Assembly (NCBI GenBank): GCA_036802945.1
Contig: DAIRVG010000008.1
Coordinates: forward strand, 24,714 to 88,713
Reading direction: 5' to 3'
Source: Gp6-AA40 sp036802945
Lineage (GTDB): Bacteria > Acidobacteriota > Vicinamibacteria > Vicinamibacterales > UBA2999
Length of the DNA stretch: 64,000 nucleotides
Shown: one piece after another, positions 41,765 through 50,290 of the stretch
How the letters are laid out: every line of letters begins with the position of its first letter
Numbering within the stretch: the first letter of the stretch is position 1
Program-made: the position numbers and the translations under genes
Notes under the pieces: model-generated
The model's input: only the letters and a program-made list of their open reading frames with translations
The model's database searches: none
What the model was told of the DNA's origin: nothing

Positions 41765-42568
41765 GAGTCGCCCTCCCCTGTCAAGATCTAGACGCCAGAA
41801 ATGGTTCAGGGGTCCCGCACCTCGGCCAAGACCTGGTGCGTGGCGAATAGCGCCGGCCACGAAATGCTGTGCCAGAGGAATCGCCTCGTGCAGCGATCGG
41901 CCGAGCGCCAGGTGCGACGTCAGCGCCGCGGAAAAGGTGCATCCGGTTCCGTGTGTGTGACGTCCGGCGACCCGCGCCGCCGCGTAGTTTGTAAAGACCT
42001 CTCCGTCGTACACAAGGTCGACGATCTGCTCGGAATCGATGTGCCCCCCGGTGATGACGACGTAGACCGGGCCGAGCGCCCAGATACGGCGCGCCGCTTC
42101 GCGTCGATCCTGCTCGGTTCTGATCGTGATGCCGGACAGCAATTGCGCCTCCGGAACGTTCGGAGTCACGACGTGCGCGCGGCGGACCAGTTCAGCCTTC
42201 ATCGCCACGAATCCTTCGTCATCGAGCAACGGTTCGCCACTGGTCGCCACCATCACGGGATCGACGACGAGAAACGGAATTTCTAACTCTTCAACTGCGG
42301 CAGCAACCGCCTCGACGATCGCCGCATTGGCGAGCATGCCGGTCTTGGCGGCGTGAACGCCAATGTCCGACACCACGGCTTCGATTTGCGCGGTTACCAG
42401 GTCGGCAGCCAGCGCCGTCGCCGTCGTGACGCCCAGCGTGTTCTGCGCGGTGATGGCGGTCACGGCGGTTGTCCCGAATATGCCGTGGGCCGCAAACGTC
42501 TTGAGGTCAGCCTGGATCCCCGCACCGGCGCTCGAGTCGCTTCCGGCGATGGTGAGGGCTGCCCTCAC
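41762..42568 (-). CDS. thiD: Hydroxymethylpyrimidine/phosphomethylpyrimidine kinase
   Basis: 268 residues, ribokinase fold. Typical features are 'TIAGSDSSAGAGIQADLKTF' at the N-terminus, 'AAKTGMLANA', 'VVDPVMVATSG' and the C-terminal 'HTHGTGCTFSAALTSHLALG' with the catalytic Asp position replaced by Thr-Gly-Cys, as in the HMPP kinase family. It phosphorylates the pyrimidine moiety for thiamine synthesis. GTG start 3 nt after the preceding stop. The final residues are encoded by the edge of an intergenic repeat. Confidence 0.94.
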   Translation of the reverse strand: MRAALTIAGSDSSAGAGIQADLKTFAAHGIFGTTAVTAITAQNTLGVTTATALAADLVTAQIEAVVSDIGVHAAKTGMLANAAIVEAVAAAVEELEIPFLVVDPVMVATSGEPLLDDEGFVAMKAELVRRAHVVTPNVPEAQLLSGITIRTEQDRREAARRIWALGPVYVVITGGHIDSEQIVDLVYDGEVFTNYAAARVAGRHTHGTGCTFSAALTSHLALGRSLHEAIPLAQHFVAGAIRHAPGLGRGAGPLNHFWRLDLDRGGRL

Positions 42569-42571
42569 CGC

Positions 42572-43240
42572 TTACCTGCCAAGCACGAGCAAGTACTGAA
42601 ACGGAAGGTTCTCGCGTGAGAGGACACGCAGCCCCGCGGCGCGTACGTCGGCTTCCACGGCGCCGCTGTCCACGCGGACGCCTTCAGTCGGTCCCGAGGG
42701 GCCCGGCCCGCCTTGACCGGGCTTGTAATTGACGATGCCGATCCGCCCGTTGGGCTTCAGCGCGCGGGCGAGGTTCCGAAGAAAGGTGACACGGTCGTCG
42801 ACGTCGACTTCCGAGTACATGTCGACGACGAGGATCGCGTCGATCGCGCGCGCCGGCAGGTGCGGATCCGTGCTGGTGCCGAGGAGCCCCTGGACGTTCA
42901 GCAGCCCTTCCCGACTGACGCGCCTGCGAATCGCTTCGAGCATCTGCCGCTGGACGTCCTCCGCGTAGACCGTCCCGTTCGGTCCAACGCGCCGCGCCAG
43001 AATAATCGTGAACCAGCCGGACCCGGCGCCGATGTCCGCGACCGTCGAGCCGTCGGCGATTCCAAGCGCGTCCATGATCTGATCCGGCTTCTGCCACGTA
43101 TCGCGATCGGGGCTTTCGAGCAGCCCGAGGTTCTCAGGCGGGAACAGATGCCCTGTCCGTTGTGGCTGAGCGTCTTGGGAGTTGGACGTTGGGCCTTGGA
43201 GGCCGAGGGCGAGCGCGACCGCGAGAACAAAGGCGATCAC
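42572..43240 (-). CDS. Exported class I SAM-dependent methyltransferase-like protein
   Basis: 222 residues. The first about 20 form a hydrophobic signal-like segment ('MIAFVLAVALALGLQG'), followed by a Gln/Ser-rich linker and a Rossmann methyltransferase domain with motif I 'VADIGAGSGWFTIILARRVG', 'VYAEDVQRQML' and 'ILVVDMYSEVDD'-type motif II. SAM is not expected outside the cytoplasm, so an exported enzyme is puzzling; membrane anchoring with the domain inside is an alternative. The linker DNA has a 'CCAACGTCCAACTCCCAA' low-complexity stretch. It overlaps aspA by 4 nt. Confidence 0.8.
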   Translation of the reverse strand: MIAFVLAVALALGLQGPTSNSQDAQPQRTGHLFPPENLGLLESPDRDTWQKPDQIMDALGIADGSTVADIGAGSGWFTIILARRVGPNGTVYAEDVQRQMLEAIRRRVSREGLLNVQGLLGTSTDPHLPARAIDAILVVDMYSEVDVDDRVTFLRNLARALKPNGRIGIVNYKPGQGGPGPSGPTEGVRVDSGAVEADVRAAGLRVLSRENLPFQYLLVLGR

Positions 43241-44649
43241 GAGCGCTTCGCCTCGCGTCCGGCCACACCCGGCTGCGTCATCGCTTCCACCGACAGAATG
43301 CGATCGAGCTGCGTTGCGTCGAGAAGGCCGCGCTCGAGCACGAGCTCACGTATCGGCTTCCCTGTCTTCACCGACTCCTTCGCGATCTCAGCCGTCCTGG
43401 CGTACCCGAGATAGGGATTCAGCGCCGTGGCCACGGCCGTGCTGCGATCGAGCAGCTCGCGGCATCGCTTCGGGTCCGCCTCGATACCATCCACACACCG
43501 CGTGCGCAGCACCTTCATCGATTCCCGCAGGATCGTCGACGCGTGGATCGCGTTCCAGGCGATGACCGGCATCATCACGTTGAGCTCGAGCTGGCCGGCT
43601 TCCGCGGCCACACAAATCGTCGTGTCGCAGCCGATCACCTGGTAACAGACCTGGTTCACCATCTCGGGAACGGATGGATTTATCTTACCGGGCATGATCG
43701 AGGAGCCAGGTTGCACTGCCGGCAGCGCGATCTCGCTGATGCCCGCCCTCGGGCCCATGCTGAGCAGGCGCAGATCGCTTGCAACCTTGGACAACTCCAC
43801 CGACAGTCGCCGCACCGCACCCGAATACGCGAGCACGTCACCCATACTCTGCGTCACGCGGAAGCGATTCGGCGCAGGGACGAGTTCAAGACCCGTGTAT
43901 CGACTCAAGTTCCGAATCGCCAGTTGTGTATAGTCCTCGCCCGCGTTGAGCCCCGTTCCGACTGCCGTCGCGCCCAGGTTCAGCTCGCGCAATTGCTCCG
44001 ACGCGTGCGCGACGTCCTCGGCGCCGCGTGCGATGCACGCGGCATACCCGCCGAACTCCTGCCCGAGCGTCATGGGTACCGCATCCTGCAGATGCGTTCG
44101 CCCGACTTTCAGGATCGTGTCGAACTCGCGCGCCTTGCGGTCCAGCGATGCGGCAAGCGCACGCGCCGATTCGACGAGGGCTCCGTGCACGAGGAGCAGC
44201 GCAAGCCTGGTCGCGGTCGGAAACACGTCATTCGTGGATTGCGCCATGTTCACGTGATCATTCGGGTGCACGAGTGTGTACTCGCCGCGCCCGCCACCAA
44301 GGATCTCCGCCGCGCGATTGGCGAGTACCTCGTTGGTGTTCATGTTGTGTGAGGTGCCGGCGCCCGCCTGGTACACGTCGACGACGAATTGATCGCGCAG
44401 CGAGCCGGACAGTACTTCGTCGGCCGCACGAGCGATGGCGTCTCCGACGCGCGTGTCAAGCCGTTCGAGCTCCATGTTCGCCGCTGCCGCGGCTTTCTTG
44501 ACGAGGACGGTCGCGGTGACGAGGTCCGCCGGTGCGCGGAGGCCGCTGATGGGGAAGTTTTCGCGGGCGCGGACGGTCTGGATGCCGTAGTACGCGTCGA
44601 CGGGTACGGCGTGTTCACCGAGGGGGTCGCGCTCGGTCCGGAACTGCAT
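43237..44649 (-). CDS. aspA: Aspartate ammonia-lyase
   Basis: 470 residues from the ATG at 44649; a longer frame with unrelated sequence is rejected. It belongs to the fumarase/aspartase superfamily with signature 'GSSIMPGKINP' and, unlike fumarase, 'PEMVNQVCYQVIGCDTTI' and 'AGQLELNVMMPV', which match aspartases of the AnsB/AspA type. It interconverts L-aspartate and fumarate plus ammonia. Class I fumarase is encoded 1.8 kb away, so both feed the fumarate pool. Confidence 0.92.
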   Translation of the reverse strand: MQFRTERDPLGEHAVPVDAYYGIQTVRARENFPISGLRAPADLVTATVLVKKAAAAANMELERLDTRVGDAIARAADEVLSGSLRDQFVVDVYQAGAGTSHNMNTNEVLANRAAEILGGGRGEYTLVHPNDHVNMAQSTNDVFPTATRLALLLVHGALVESARALAASLDRKAREFDTILKVGRTHLQDAVPMTLGQEFGGYAACIARGAEDVAHASEQLRELNLGATAVGTGLNAGEDYTQLAIRNLSRYTGLELVPAPNRFRVTQSMGDVLAYSGAVRRLSVELSKVASDLRLLSMGPRAGISEIALPAVQPGSSIMPGKINPSVPEMVNQVCYQVIGCDTTICVAAEAGQLELNVMMPVIAWNAIHASTILRESMKVLRTRCVDGIEADPKRCRELLDRSTAVATALNPYLGYARTAEIAKESVKTGKPIRELVLERGLLDATQLDRILSVEAMTQPGVAGREAKRS

Positions 44650-45222
44650 GATGGTGCGCGTGCAAATTATACTTCCCGGTTGTTCGGAGCGTCGAAAACG
44701 CCTGTATTTATCGGCTGTTTGCGAAGCCCACGTATTCGGTGACGTGAGGTGTCCCAATCTCAATCCACTGACCGTCAAGGGCTTCATCGTCATCATCCAT
44801 CGGTCTGTCGCCTGTTCATGGCCGCAGCTGAGTTGCCCGTTACACGGGACGGTGACCGCCGCGCGCACCCATTCCTGTCGCGTGTCGTCAGACGGCTTCT
44901 CTTCAGGTGAACCCTTCGCCCTTCGCAGTCTCATCCCCGGCGCGAGGATGCCACCGTCGCACGCTCGATGGCCGTTAGCCGAGGTGCCCCGCTGATTCTA
45001 GTTGGCGGATCGTGCATGAGGTCGTCAGGCCGGTGACGTGCGTGAGATCGAGGATCCAACGATTCACCGTCCACGCCCTGCGCGCAGAGCCGCCGGACCT
45101 CGAGGCTTTCGTGTGACGTGTTCACAGTTGTACATCGCGCCAATTTCGCGACTTGTATATTTGCGCGCGCACGTCGACTCGTGACGGTGCTTTTCGCGCC
45201 TCAAGCCTTCGGAGGAAACTTA
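44650..45222. other. Intergenic region between aspA and the di-heme cytochrome gene
   Basis: About 570 bp without a supported gene. A perfect TATAAT for aspA lies on the minus strand at 44666-44671 (about 16 nt from the ATG). For the plus strand a TATATT box occurs near 45155 with no clear -35. Short frames here have no recognisable similarity. Confidence 0.4.
44666..44671 (-). promoter_or_regulatory. -10 box of aspA
   Basis: Consensus TATAAT on the minus strand; transcription would start about 10 nt before the ATG at 44649. No Shine-Dalgarno between; -35 not recognisable. Confidence 0.5.
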
Positions 45223-46353
45223 ATGAGAACTACTCTACTCGGCACTGTGGGCGTTGTTCTGCTGGCGCTCATCGCAAACTCGGCGCAGACCTCAGCGTCG
45301 GGCTCGGGCGACGCAAGGGACGGCAAGCGCCTTTTTGAGAGGGAGACGTTCGGCGGCAATGGCCGCACGTGTCGAACCTGTCACAGCGCCGAGACGGGTA
45401 CGGTCTCGCCGCAGAACGCAGCAAGGCGGCTCGGGAACGACCCTCACGATCCTCTTTTCGTTCACGATGGCAGCGACGACGGCCTCGGCAATGGCGTCAC
45501 CCGGATGCTCAGGGAAGCGACCATTCTGATGCGGATCCCGTTGCCAGCCAACGTGAGGCTAGCCGATGACCCCGGCGCCACCTTCGTGATTCTAAGGCGT
45601 GGCATTCCAACCACACTGAACACGCCCGCGCTCGATCCGGTCCTCATGGTGGATGGCCGCCAACCGAATCTGGAATCCCAGGCGGCGGGCGCGATTAGCG
45701 ACCACGCCCAGGGCGTGGTGCCTTCTGCGGCTGAACTGCACAACATCGCAGAGTTCCAGCGGACGAGTGCATTCTTCAGTTCGCTGGCGCTGCAGCGGTT
45801 TGCCCTCGGGGGCGCAGCCCCCCGGCTGCCGAAAGGGGAGACGGCATCTGAAAAGCGCGGCCGCCGCCTCTTCGAGGATCTTCCGCCGGACCCAAACGAC
45901 GCCCTCAAGGGTATCTGTGCGCAATGCCACAGCGGGCCCCTGTTGAACAAGACCAACGAGTTCGCGCCCCTCTTCATCGGATTACCCATACCGACCGGCA
46001 CGCGTTTCCAGAGTGTCGGCGTGTCCGAGTTGAATGCTGCAGCCAATCCTGTGAGAGATTTCATCTTCAACCCGGGACCTGACCAGGTAGTTCTTCAGAG
46101 CCCCGATCCGGGGCGGGCGCTCATCACTGGAATCGTGGACGATCCGATGTTCATGAACGTGAACGCGTTCAAGATCTCACCGCTGCGTGGCATTCGGCGC
46201 ACGGCTCCTTACTTCCACGACAATTCCTCCAAGACCCTCGAAGATGTGGCCGCGCATTACGCGACGTTCTTCGAGGTCGTGACGGGTGGGTCCCTTATTC
46301 TGACGAGACAAGACCAGAGGGACATGGTGGCATTCATGAAGCTGCTCGACTGA
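45223..46353 (+). CDS. Di-heme cytochrome c peroxidase / MauG-like protein
   Basis: 376 residues from the ATG preceded by GGAGGAAACTTA. A signal peptide (residues 1-22) directs it to the periplasm, where heme c is attached at C50-R-T-C-H54 and at the second 'CAQCH' near residue 248. The spacing and the 'GIRRTAPYFHDNSSKTLEDVAAHY' ending are as in the CcpA/MauG superfamily. It could reduce peroxide or oxidise a protein partner. It stands alone with no obvious electron donor gene. Confidence 0.88.
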   Translation: MRTTLLGTVGVVLLALIANSAQTSASGSGDARDGKRLFERETFGGNGRTCRTCHSAETGTVSPQNAARRLGNDPHDPLFVHDGSDDGLGNGVTRMLREATILMRIPLPANVRLADDPGATFVILRRGIPTTLNTPALDPVLMVDGRQPNLESQAAGAISDHAQGVVPSAAELHNIAEFQRTSAFFSSLALQRFALGGAAPRLPKGETASEKRGRRLFEDLPPDPNDALKGICAQCHSGPLLNKTNEFAPLFIGLPIPTGTRFQSVGVSELNAAANPVRDFIFNPGPDQVVLQSPDPGRALITGIVDDPMFMNVNAFKISPLRGIRRTAPYFHDNSSKTLEDVAAHYATFFEVVTGGSLILTRQDQRDMVAFMKLLD

Positions 46354-46438
46354 GCGCGAGGCGGCACGTCCGTTCGGGCTGACTCACATCGACGATCCTG
46401 GCGAAGCCAGTCTGCAGAACGGGGTAAAATTCCTGCAT

Positions 46439-47956
46439 ATGCTTCCCCAGTTTTTCGACAGCGTGATTTCACTGGTCGTGAAGACCTCCACCGACCTGCC
46501 GCCCGACGTCCGCGCCGCAATGAAAGTGGCGATGTCGGAGGAGCCGGCGTCAACCCAGTCGGGACAGGCGCTTTCGATCATCGCGGAGAACATCGACCTT
46601 GCCGCCGATTGTGAAGGCGCCATCTGCCAGGACACCGGCATGCCGACCTTCGAGGTGAAGACGCCGATCGGCGCGAACCAGGTCGAGATGAAGAAACAGA
46701 TCCGGGATGCCGTGGCCGAAGCCACCAGGCGCGGCAAGCTGCGTCCCAACTCCGTCGACTCGATCACCGGCGAAAACTCCGGCACCAATCTCGGGCCCGG
46801 CACGCCGATCCTGCACTTCGAGCAGTGGGAGCGCGATGAGATAGAGGTCAAGCTCATTCTCAAAGGCGGCGGCTGCGAGAATATGAATGCTCAGTACTCG
46901 GTGCCGGTGGAGCTGCCCAACCTTGGACGCGCCGATCGAACCCTCGAAGGTGTGCGCAAGTGCATCCTCCACGCGGTCTGGAACGCACAGGGCAAGGGAT
47001 GCGCGCCCGGGGCGGTCGGCGTCTGCATCGGCGGCGATCGGACCTCCGGCTATGTGCATGCGAAGGAGCAACTCTTTCGCACGCTCGATGATCTGAACCC
47101 GGATCCGCGGCTGGCGGAGCTCGAGGCGTCGATCATGGGTGAGGTCAACAAGCTCGGGATCGGGACCATGGGATTCGGTGGACGTGTCTCGCTGATCGGC
47201 TGCAAGATCGGGGTCCAGAATCGTCTGCCTGCGAGCTTCTTTGTTTCGGTCGCCTACGACTGCTGGGCGTTCCGGCGCCTCGGTGTTGTCCTCGATGCGA
47301 AGACGGGCGGGATCACCCGCTGGCTGTACCGCGATCCGGCAAACCCGGCGCTCGCGATGGCCGACCAGGCGGGGTTCCAGCGCACCGGGCGCGAGGTCGT
47401 GTTGCAATCGCCCCTTTCCGAAGAGCAGGTGCGATCACTGAATGTGGGCGATGTGGTGCTCGTGTCCGGTCCCGCTTACACGGGGCGCGACGCCGTTCAC
47501 GCGTACCTCATGAAGCACGATCCGCCCGTCGACCTTCACGGCGCCGTTCTCTACCATTGCGGGCCGGTTGTGGCGAAGGAGGGCGACGGCTGGCGTGTGA
47601 CCGCGGCAGGTCCGACGACGAGCATTCGCGAGGAGCCCTACCAAGCCGATGTCATCAAGCGGTACGGAGTGAGGGCCGTCATCGGTAAGGGCGGAATGGG
47701 GGCAAAAACGCTGGTGGCCCTCAAGGAGTCCGGCGCGGTGTACCTCAACGCAATCGGTGGCGCGGCTCAGTTCTATGCCCGGACCATTACGAGCGTCGAC
47801 GGCGTCTCATTAATGGAGTTCGGCACTCCCGAGGCCATGTGGCACCTGACTGTAAAGGACTTTCCGGCTATTGTGACCATGGACGCTCACGGCAACAGCC
47901 TCCACAAGGACGTCGAGCAGGAATCGGCAAGAGAATTGGCCATAATTGGGGCCTAG
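46439..47956 (+). CDS. Fumarate hydratase class I
   Basis: 505 residues, the single-chain form with alpha part (to about 280) and beta part. Fe-S ligand cysteines occur in 'AICQDTGMP', 'GGGCENMN' and 'VGVCIGGDR', and the beta part has 'GKGGMGAKTL' and 'GAVYLNAIGGAAQFYA'. It hydrates fumarate to malate using an oxygen-sensitive 4Fe-4S cluster. The following gene encodes a cluster-insertion protein, which fits. A TAAAAT box lies 8 nt before the ATG. Confidence 0.95.
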   Translation: MLPQFFDSVISLVVKTSTDLPPDVRAAMKVAMSEEPASTQSGQALSIIAENIDLAADCEGAICQDTGMPTFEVKTPIGANQVEMKKQIRDAVAEATRRGKLRPNSVDSITGENSGTNLGPGTPILHFEQWERDEIEVKLILKGGGCENMNAQYSVPVELPNLGRADRTLEGVRKCILHAVWNAQGKGCAPGAVGVCIGGDRTSGYVHAKEQLFRTLDDLNPDPRLAELEASIMGEVNKLGIGTMGFGGRVSLIGCKIGVQNRLPASFFVSVAYDCWAFRRLGVVLDAKTGGITRWLYRDPANPALAMADQAGFQRTGREVVLQSPLSEEQVRSLNVGDVVLVSGPAYTGRDAVHAYLMKHDPPVDLHGAVLYHCGPVVAKEGDGWRVTAAGPTTSIREEPYQADVIKRYGVRAVIGKGGMGAKTLVALKESGAVYLNAIGGAAQFYARTITSVDGVSLMEFGTPEAMWHLTVKDFPAIVTMDAHGNSLHKDVEQESARELAIIGA

Positions 47957-47957
47957 C

Positions 47958-47987
47958 TTGCCGGGGTCGGGAACGCCCGCTTATACT
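47958..47987 (+). promoter_or_regulatory. Promoter of erpA
   Basis: TTGCCG (47958-47963), 18-nt spacer, TATACT (47982-47987), about 45 nt before the erpA ATG; the start of the -35 overlaps the end of the fumarase gene. Confidence 0.55.
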
Positions 47988-48031
47988 TTTCATGGGGCTT
48001 TAGGCCACCTACCCCCAGGAGAACCAAAATT

Positions 48032-48355
48032 ATGGTGAATGTGTCGACGGCGGCAGCCTCGAAAATCAGCGAGCTGCTCACGGAAGAAGGGAAGACCGGC
48101 AGCGGCCTGCGCGTCTTCGTCCAGGGCGGCGGGTGCTCGGGTTTCCAGTACGGGCTGATGATCGAGGAGAGCGGCGGATCCGGCGACCAGGTGTTCGAGT
48201 CCAATGGCGTCAGGCTCTTCATCGATCCCGTCAGCATCAGCTACCTCAAGGGCGCCGAGGTCGATTTCGTCGACACGGTAACGGGCGGCGGCTTCACGAT
48301 CAAGAACCCGAACGCGACGTCCACGTGCGGGTGCGGTAGCTCCTTCAGCGTCTGA
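48032..48355 (+). CDS. erpA: Iron-sulfur cluster insertion protein (A-type carrier)
   Basis: 107 residues with the three conserved Cys of A-type carriers: Cys35 in 'VQGGGCSGFQYGL' and the C-terminal C99-G-C101. It delivers Fe-S clusters to apoproteins. GGAGAA precedes the start. The Fur-rubrerythrin fusion gene follows after 35 nt, forming a likely iron-handling operon. The symbol could also be iscA-like; erpA is the best fit by the 'STCGCGSSFSV' ending. Confidence 0.92.
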   Translation: MVNVSTAAASKISELLTEEGKTGSGLRVFVQGGGCSGFQYGLMIEESGGSGDQVFESNGVRLFIDPVSISYLKGAEVDFVDTVTGGGFTIKNPNATSTCGCGSSFSV

Positions 48356-48390
48356 CACGTCAACGCGAGCGGCCGGCCACGAAAAGGGTC

Positions 48391-49380
48391 ATGAACACCA
48401 GTCTTCCTGATCTGAGCCGGCTGAAGCCAGACGGCGGCAAGCGTTCCAGTAAACGGGAACAGATCGTCAATGTGTTCCTGCGCCAGGAAGGACACCTGAG
48501 CGCCGATGATCTCGTCGACCTCATTCGCCGCGAAGACCAACGCATCAGCCGTGCCACCGTATACCGCACGCTGCAGTGGATGGTGGACGCGGGCATTGCG
48601 CGCAAGGTCGACTTCGGAGAGGGGCGCTTCCGGTTCGAGCACTCCTACCGACAGCCTCGTCACTTTCATCTGATCTGCAAGACCTGCCACCGGTCCTTCG
48701 AGTTTCTCAGCTCCGATATCGAGGCGCTGGTCGAGGAGGTGGCATCGGCCCGCAGTTTTTCCCCGTCGCAAAGCGTCGTGCAGATCTATGGGACGTGCGA
48801 TGAATGTCGCACCGGACGCCACGGCAACGTGGAGCCCGGCCATACCGATCTGCTGTTCGCGCGGGACGCGCTGCGCATCGCCATTGCCACCGAGCGCAGC
48901 GGCCTCGAGTTCTACTCGCGCGCCGCGCGCGTGACGCGTGATGCGCGTGGACGGAAGGTGTTCCATGATCTCGCCGCCGAGGAGAAGGAACACCTCGCCA
49001 AGCTCGAGGGACGGTACCGCGAGCTGCTCGAGCGCGACCCCGAGCTGGAATCGCGCCCCACGTTCCTGTTTTTCAAGGGTGCCGCGAACGGCCTGTTTGC
49101 CGAGGGCGCCGACCGCCTGTTGGGCGGTGTGAACGATCAGCAAGCCTTGCTGATCGGCATCCGTTGCGAACGCAACTCGCACCGATTCTTCAAGAAGTAC
49201 GGCGAGCGATTCGAAGACTCCGAGGGCAAGCAGATCTTTCTCGAGTTCGCCGACGAGGAGCGCGAGCATCTCGACCTCCTCGTGCGCGAGTACCGCGCGC
49301 TCGTCAAGCGTCAGGGACGCAGCCGGAAGCCCCTCCCGCGCCACGGCTCGGCCGCCTCGCATCGCGCATCGGCGCGGTGA
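48391..49380 (+). CDS. Fur family regulator fused to a ferritin-like (rubrerythrin) domain
   Basis: 329 residues. Residues 20-142 are a Fur repressor: winged helix 'SRATVYRTLQWMVDAGIARKV', metal-site 'RHFHLICKTCH' (His92, His93, C96xxC99) and C136xxC139. Residues 150-302 form a four-helix di-iron bundle with all carboxylate/His ligands: Glu168, Glu198-xx-His201, Glu260, Glu290-xx-His293. The tail is basic. Fur proteins control iron or peroxide genes; rubrerythrins reduce peroxide. One chain could thus sense and detoxify peroxide or iron. It lies directly after erpA. The fusion is read straight through with no frameshift. Confidence 0.9.
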   Translation: MNTSLPDLSRLKPDGGKRSSKREQIVNVFLRQEGHLSADDLVDLIRREDQRISRATVYRTLQWMVDAGIARKVDFGEGRFRFEHSYRQPRHFHLICKTCHRSFEFLSSDIEALVEEVASARSFSPSQSVVQIYGTCDECRTGRHGNVEPGHTDLLFARDALRIAIATERSGLEFYSRAARVTRDARGRKVFHDLAAEEKEHLAKLEGRYRELLERDPELESRPTFLFFKGAANGLFAEGADRLLGGVNDQQALLIGIRCERNSHRFFKKYGERFEDSEGKQIFLEFADEEREHLDLLVREYRALVKRQGRSRKPLPRHGSAASHRASAR

Positions 49381-49463
49381 CCCTTCGACTCTTCGACATG
49401 CTCGGGGTCACCCCGAAGCCGAGGGGCGACAGGCTCAGGGTCATCCCGAGCAAAGTCGAGGGA
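49381..49463. repeat. CTCAGGGTC-type intergenic repeat
   Basis: CCCTTCGACT at the left and AGTCGAGGG at the right form the outer arms, with GCTCGGGGTCACCCCGA and GCTCAGGGTCATCCCGAGC inside. The right end includes the start codon of the PHP gene. The right half matches 37074-37107. Confidence 0.65.
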
Positions 49464-50290
49464 TGACCGTCGACCTCCACCTCCACACGACCGCGTCCGA
49501 CGGCCGCTGTACGCCGACCGAGCTCGTCGAACGCGCCGCGGCGGCAGGCGTGACGGCGATGGCCGTCACCGACCACGACACGACCGCCGCAGTCGCCGAG
49601 GTGCAGGCGGTGGCACGGGCGCGCGGCATCGAAGCCATCAGCGGGATCGAAATCACCGCCGTCGAGGCGGGCCGCGACGTGCACCTTCTCGGGTACTTCA
49701 TCGACCCGGGTAACTCGGAGCTGGCCGCATTTCTCTCACGTCAACGCACCCAGAGGATCGCGCGCGTCGAGGCGATGTGCGATCGCCTCGCGCAGCTCGG
49801 CATGCCGATCGACATGCTTCCGGTGCTCGCACAGGCGCGGGAAAGCGGAGGCCGCTCGATCGGGCGCCCGCAGATCGCCCGCGCCATGGTCGCCGCCGGC
49901 CACGTCACCGACACACGCGAGGCGTTCGATCGATGGCTCGCGACGGGGCGTCCCGCGTTCGTGCCGCGTGCCGGCGCGCCGCCCGAGGAGGTCATGACCA
50001 TCGTACGCGGCGCTGGCGGCCTGACATCGCTGGCCCATCCCGGTCAGACGGCGATCGACGCACGCATTTCCGCATATTGCGTCGCGGGTCTCGACGCGAT
50101 TGAGGTGTACCACCCCGATCACGATGCGGCGTCGACCGAGAGGTACCGCCAGCTGGCGTCGCGCCTGATGGTGCTAATCACCGGAGGATCGGATTTTCAC
50201 GGCGATCCGTCGCATGGCCTCGACCCTGGCTCGGTGACGCTGCCCGACGACGCGTGGCTTCGATTTCGCGCTGCCGCGCCTCATGGCTGA
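49463..50290 (+). CDS. PHP domain phosphoesterase
   Basis: 275 residues. Metal-binding PHP motifs are 'DLHLHTTASDG' (His6, His8, Asp13), 'VTDHDT', 'GIEITAVEAGRDVHLLGYF' and 'GGSDFHGD'. It resembles the YciV/RNase AM group that acts on 3',5'-nucleoside bisphosphates or RNA 5' ends. It overlaps the next gene by 8 bp. Confidence 0.9.
   Translation: MTVDLHLHTTASDGRCTPTELVERAAAAGVTAMAVTDHDTTAAVAEVQAVARARGIEAISGIEITAVEAGRDVHLLGYFIDPGNSELAAFLSRQRTQRIARVEAMCDRLAQLGMPIDMLPVLAQARESGGRSIGRPQIARAMVAAGHVTDTREAFDRWLATGRPAFVPRAGAPPEEVMTIVRGAGGLTSLAHPGQTAIDARISAYCVAGLDAIEVYHPDHDAASTERYRQLASRLMVLITGGSDFHGDPSHGLDPGSVTLPDDAWLRFRAAAPHG

Noticed and set aside
43237..44649. Class II fumarase (fumC)
   Set aside because: It shares the superfamily signature, but the residues around it and the C-terminal half match aspartase rather than fumarase.
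44650..44995. Open frames in the aspA upstream region and the 95-residue extension of aspA
   Set aside because: No similarity to the aspartase family before the ATG at 44649 and no ribosome binding sites for the other frames.
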